DNA of 9,625 nucleotides from Prevotella sp. UBA1395 (GTDB lineage Bacteria > Bacteroidota > Bacteroidia > Bacteroidales > Bacteroidaceae), in the NCBI GenBank assembly GCA_002305235.1, contig DBQL01000041.1:2286-11910 (forward strand), written 5' to 3'. Both the position numbers and the translations under genes were made by a program. This document shows, piece by piece, positions 7,346 to 9,625 of the stretch. The stretch's first letter is position 1; each line of letters starts with the position of its first letter. Below the pieces are notes generated by a model that saw nothing but the letters and a program-made list of their open reading frames with translations, was not told the DNA's origin and did not search any database.

Positions 7346-7770
7346 ACTACGGCTATTGGGGTATGCTCACCGCCGCATTCTTGGCCGGCAGTTTCTTCCC
7401 TTTCAGCAGTGAGGCCGTGATGCTTGGACTCATGGCTGCCGGCTTAGACCCCATAACCTTGGCCGTCTATGGCACGATAGGCAACGTAGCCGGCTCGATG
7501 CTCAATTATGGCTTGGGTAGTTTGGGCAATATGGAGTGGATCGAACATTATCTGCATGTCGACGAGAAAGGCTTGAAACGTGCCGAGCGTTTCATGGCCG
7601 GGCACGGCGCATGGATGGGATTCTTCGCCTTCCTGCCCGTCATCGGGTCGGCCATCACCATTGCCTTGGGGCTGATGAGGGCCAATATCATCATCACCTT
7701 TATCAGTGTCACGCTGGGCAAAATCGTGAGATACATTATTCTCATCTACGGTGCCAACATGATCATGTAA
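7318..7770 (+). CDS. Small YqaA/DedA-type (SNARE-associated, PF09335-like) membrane protein
   Basis: A 150-residue integral membrane protein with the layout of the YqaA branch of the DedA superfamily, some members of which act in lipid flipping or membrane homeostasis. Seen are an N-terminal hydrophobic stretch leading to FFPFSSEAVMLGL (26-38), with Ser31-Glu32 matching the re-entrant-loop acidic motif of this branch; GTIGNVAGS (52-60) with NYGLG (63-67); an amphipathic linker (about 72-96); FAFLPVIG (103-110); and a C-terminal helix with LGKIVRY (133-139). The length is near that of YqaA proteins and shorter than canonical DedA, about 200. The start ATG 7318 lies inside the end of the preceding gene, in another frame, so translation is probably coupled. 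The substrate is unknown. Confidence 0.82.
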   Translation: MDAFIDLLINYGYWGMLTAAFLAGSFFPFSSEAVMLGLMAAGLDPITLAVYGTIGNVAGSMLNYGLGSLGNMEWIEHYLHVDEKGLKRAERFMAGHGAWMGFFAFLPVIGSAITIALGLMRANIIITFISVTLGKIVRYIILIYGANMIM

Positions 7771-7866
7771 GCATCTGTCTGTGCTTTTGACACACAGCCA
7801 TCATGAAAAGAACATTAAAAAGGCAAAAATGTCACGCTTTTTGGCCTGTCTCTCTATGCTTTTTAC

Positions 7867-7874
7867 TATCTTTG
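7867..7874 (+). promoter_or_regulatory. Bacteroidetes-type -7 promoter box for the DUF2723 gene
   Basis: TATCTTTG matches TAnnTTTG exactly, 39 bases before ATG 7914. A TTTG at 7840-7843 is 23 bases upstream, somewhat too far for an ideal -33 element. The same gap (7771-7913) holds an imperfect repeat, GGCAAAAA (7822-7829) against TTTTTGGCC (7838-7846), which may help end the preceding transcript. The box marks the DUF2723 gene as a separate transcription unit. Confidence 0.6.
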
Positions 7875-7913
7875 CATCAATTATTGCAATAACTCAATTA
7901 TCTTAAATATTCA

Positions 7914-9625
7914 ATGAAACAGTACAGATTAGTAGACAATGTGCTGGGATGGCTCGCGTTTTTGATAGCCGCCTTCGTTTATTGCTCTACCATTGAACCG
8001 ACAGCCTCCTTTTGGGACTGTCCAGAATTTATCACTACCGGGTACAAGCTCGAGATCGGTCATCCCCCCGGGGCACCGTTCTTCATGCTCACCGCCAACC
8101 TTTTCAGTCAGTTTGTAAGCGATCCCGGTCAGGTGGCACGTATGGTCAACACCATGAGTGCGTTGCTCTCGGCAACAACCATCCTGTTCCTTTTTTGGAC
8201 CATCACACACCTGACGCGTAAACTGATCGTAAAAGACTGGAGCGAACTCACACTTGGCAAGCTCATCTCCATAGAGGCAAGCGGTATGGTTGGTGCCCTG
8301 ATCTACACCTTCTCAGACACATTTTGGTTCTCTGCCGTCGAGGGCGAGGTCTATGCTTACTCATCGGCCTTCACCGCCATCGTGTTCTGGCTCATCCTCA
8401 AATGGGAAGACCATGCCGACGAGCCCCACTCCGATCGCTGGCTGGTGCTGATCTTCTACATGACCGGCCTCAGCATCGGCGTTCACTTGCTGAACCTGCT
8501 CTGCCTGCCCGCCATTGTCTTGGTGTACTGTTATCGCAAATTCCCCAATGCCGAGACCAAGGGTTCTCTCATCGCCCTGCTCATCTCGTTCGTCATCGTG
8601 GCAGCCGTGCTCTATGGTGTCGTACCGGGCATTATCACCGTGGGTGGATGGATGGAGCTGTTGTTTGTCAACGTGCTGGGCATGCCGTTCAACACCGGCC
8701 TCATCGTCTATCTTGTGCTCTTGGTAGGTGCTGTGCTATGGGCCATCTACGAAAGCTATGTCGGAAAGAACAAGAAACAAGAGAATCTCTCTTTCCTCAT
8801 CGCCTTCGGCCTCATCGGCATACCGTTCTATGGCTACGGATGGTCGGCCGTGGTCATCGGCATCGTGGTATTGGCCATCACTGCCTACCTGCTCAACTAT
8901 AAGAAGACGGTGAACAAGAAGCCGGTATATGTCATTACCTCACGCTTCAAAAACACCGCCCTGCTGTGCATGCTCATGCTCATGATCGGTTATTCCAGCT
9001 ATGCGCTCATCGTGATTCGCTCCGACGCCAATCCCCCGATGGACCAGAACTCGCCGGAAGATATCTTCACCTTGGGCAACTATCTGAGCCGTGACCAGTA
9101 TGGCGACCGGCCCTTGCTCTATGGCCAGGCCTATACCTCTCAGGTGGCACTCGTGCAAGACGGCAACCTCTGTAAGCCCAAGAGCGAGCAGGGAGCACCC
9201 ATCTATAGTCGCAAGGAGAAGGCCTCCAAAGACGAAAAAGACTCCTACTTCGTGGTATCACACAAGACCAAATATGTCTATGCGCAGAATATGCTCTTCC
9301 CGAGAATGTATGATGCCGCCCACACCAGCGACTACGAGTCGTGGATGGGAGGCGTAGACGGCGCCGAGGTGCCTTACGACCGCTGTGGCGAGGCCATGAT
9401 GGTCAAGGTGCCTACCCAACTCGAGAACATCAGGTTCTTCCTCTCCTACCAGTGCAATTTCATGTATTGGAGATATTTCATGTGGAACTTTGCCGGCCGC
9501 CAAAATGATATTCAGGGCAACGGCGAACTGGAGCATGGCAACTGGATCACCGGCATCTCGTTCCTCGACAACGCCCGTCTCGGCGACCAAAGCAAACTGC
9601 CCGACGACCTGAAGAATAACAAGGG
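7914..9625 (+). CDS. DUF2723/TMEM260-family membrane protein, probable GT-C glycosyltransferase (3' end outside window)
   Basis: The frame is open from ATG 7914 to the window end, giving 570 codons; relatives run to about 1,000 residues or more, so roughly half is missing. The first membrane segment (about 11-25) is followed by FWDCPEF (33-39) and IGHPPGAP (48-55), the hallmark N-terminal loop of DUF2723; Asp35 and Glu38 are placed like the acidic catalytic residues of GT-C enzymes. Further family marks are SAVEGEVYAYS (140-150) and, after about ten membrane segments, RYFMWNFAGRQND (520-532) in a soluble, presumably periplasmic part that begins near 370. Human TMEM260 of this family is a protein O-mannosyltransferase (GT117), so transfer of a sugar to exported proteins is a reasonable inference, but donor and target are not shown here. 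It has its own promoter box, and the YqaA-like gene ends 143 bp upstream. Confidence 0.88.
   Translation, partial: MKQYRLVDNVLGWLAFLIAAFVYCSTIEPTASFWDCPEFITTGYKLEIGHPPGAPFFMLTANLFSQFVSDPGQVARMVNTMSALLSATTILFLFWTITHLTRKLIVKDWSELTLGKLISIEASGMVGALIYTFSDTFWFSAVEGEVYAYSSAFTAIVFWLILKWEDHADEPHSDRWLVLIFYMTGLSIGVHLLNLLCLPAIVLVYCYRKFPNAETKGSLIALLISFVIVAAVLYGVVPGIITVGGWMELLFVNVLGMPFNTGLIVYLVLLVGAVLWAIYESYVGKNKKQENLSFLIAFGLIGIPFYGYGWSAVVIGIVVLAITAYLLNYKKTVNKKPVYVITSRFKNTALLCMLMLMIGYSSYALIVIRSDANPPMDQNSPEDIFTLGNYLSRDQYGDRPLLYGQAYTSQVALVQDGNLCKPKSEQGAPIYSRKEKASKDEKDSYFVVSHKTKYVYAQNMLFPRMYDAAHTSDYESWMGGVDGAEVPYDRCGEAMMVKVPTQLENIRFFLSYQCNFMYWRYFMWNFAGRQNDIQGNGELEHGNWITGISFLDNARLGDQSKLPDDLKNNK

Noticed and set aside
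7822..7846. Imperfect A/T-tract inverted repeat after the YqaA-like gene as a rho-independent terminator
   Set aside because: The G/C part is only three pairs with a bulge and there is no distinct T-run after the stem, so it is too weak to list as a terminator.
8324..8902. 192-codon + strand open frame in another frame
   Set aside because: It is a shadow of the DUF2723 gene, which has clear family motifs and stays open to the window end in its own frame.

Overview
The window looks like chromosomal DNA from a Bacteroidales species, most likely Prevotella or a close relative. Three signs support this. The two clearest promoters carry the Bacteroidetes -7 box TAnnTTTG (119-126 and 7867-7874). 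Start codons lack obvious Shine-Dalgarno sequences. The proteins read as Bacteroidales versions of their families, especially a prolyl tripeptidyl peptidase close to Porphyromonas PtpA and a DUF2723 membrane protein. The placement rests on recalled protein families, not on a search. All seven genes are on the + strand. I see no mobile element, CRISPR array, tRNA or rRNA.

Region 1 (1-6146) is a tight, probably co-transcribed row of four genes: serine O-acetyltransferase (cysE), a THUMP-domain rRNA methyltransferase with a charged, disordered tail (rlmL-like), a secreted S9 prolyl tripeptidyl peptidase (ptpA), and phosphoribosylamine-glycine ligase (purD). Successive spacings are 30 bp, a 14-bp overlap and 39 bp. 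A -7 box with a 7-bp inverted repeat just upstream of it precedes cysE. The products serve cysteine synthesis, ribosome modification, peptide use and purine synthesis, so they share growth-related roles but not one pathway.

Region 2 (6147-6403) is a 257-bp noncoding gap. It opens with a strong hairpin 25 bp after purD and contains further inverted repeats. It may be a terminator or a dispersed intergenic repeat.

Region 3 (6404-7770) is a pair of membrane-protein genes overlapping by 28 bp: an unrecognised multi-pass protein and a small YqaA/DedA-type (SNARE-associated) protein.

Region 4 (7771-9625) is a promoter region followed by the first 570 codons of a DUF2723/TMEM260-family membrane protein, a likely GT-C-fold glycosyltransferase, cut off by the window end.

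I find no clear sign of a novel multi-gene system. The items most worth a second look are the structured gap after purD, the overlapping membrane-gene pair, the tail of the methyltransferase, and the truncated DUF2723 gene.
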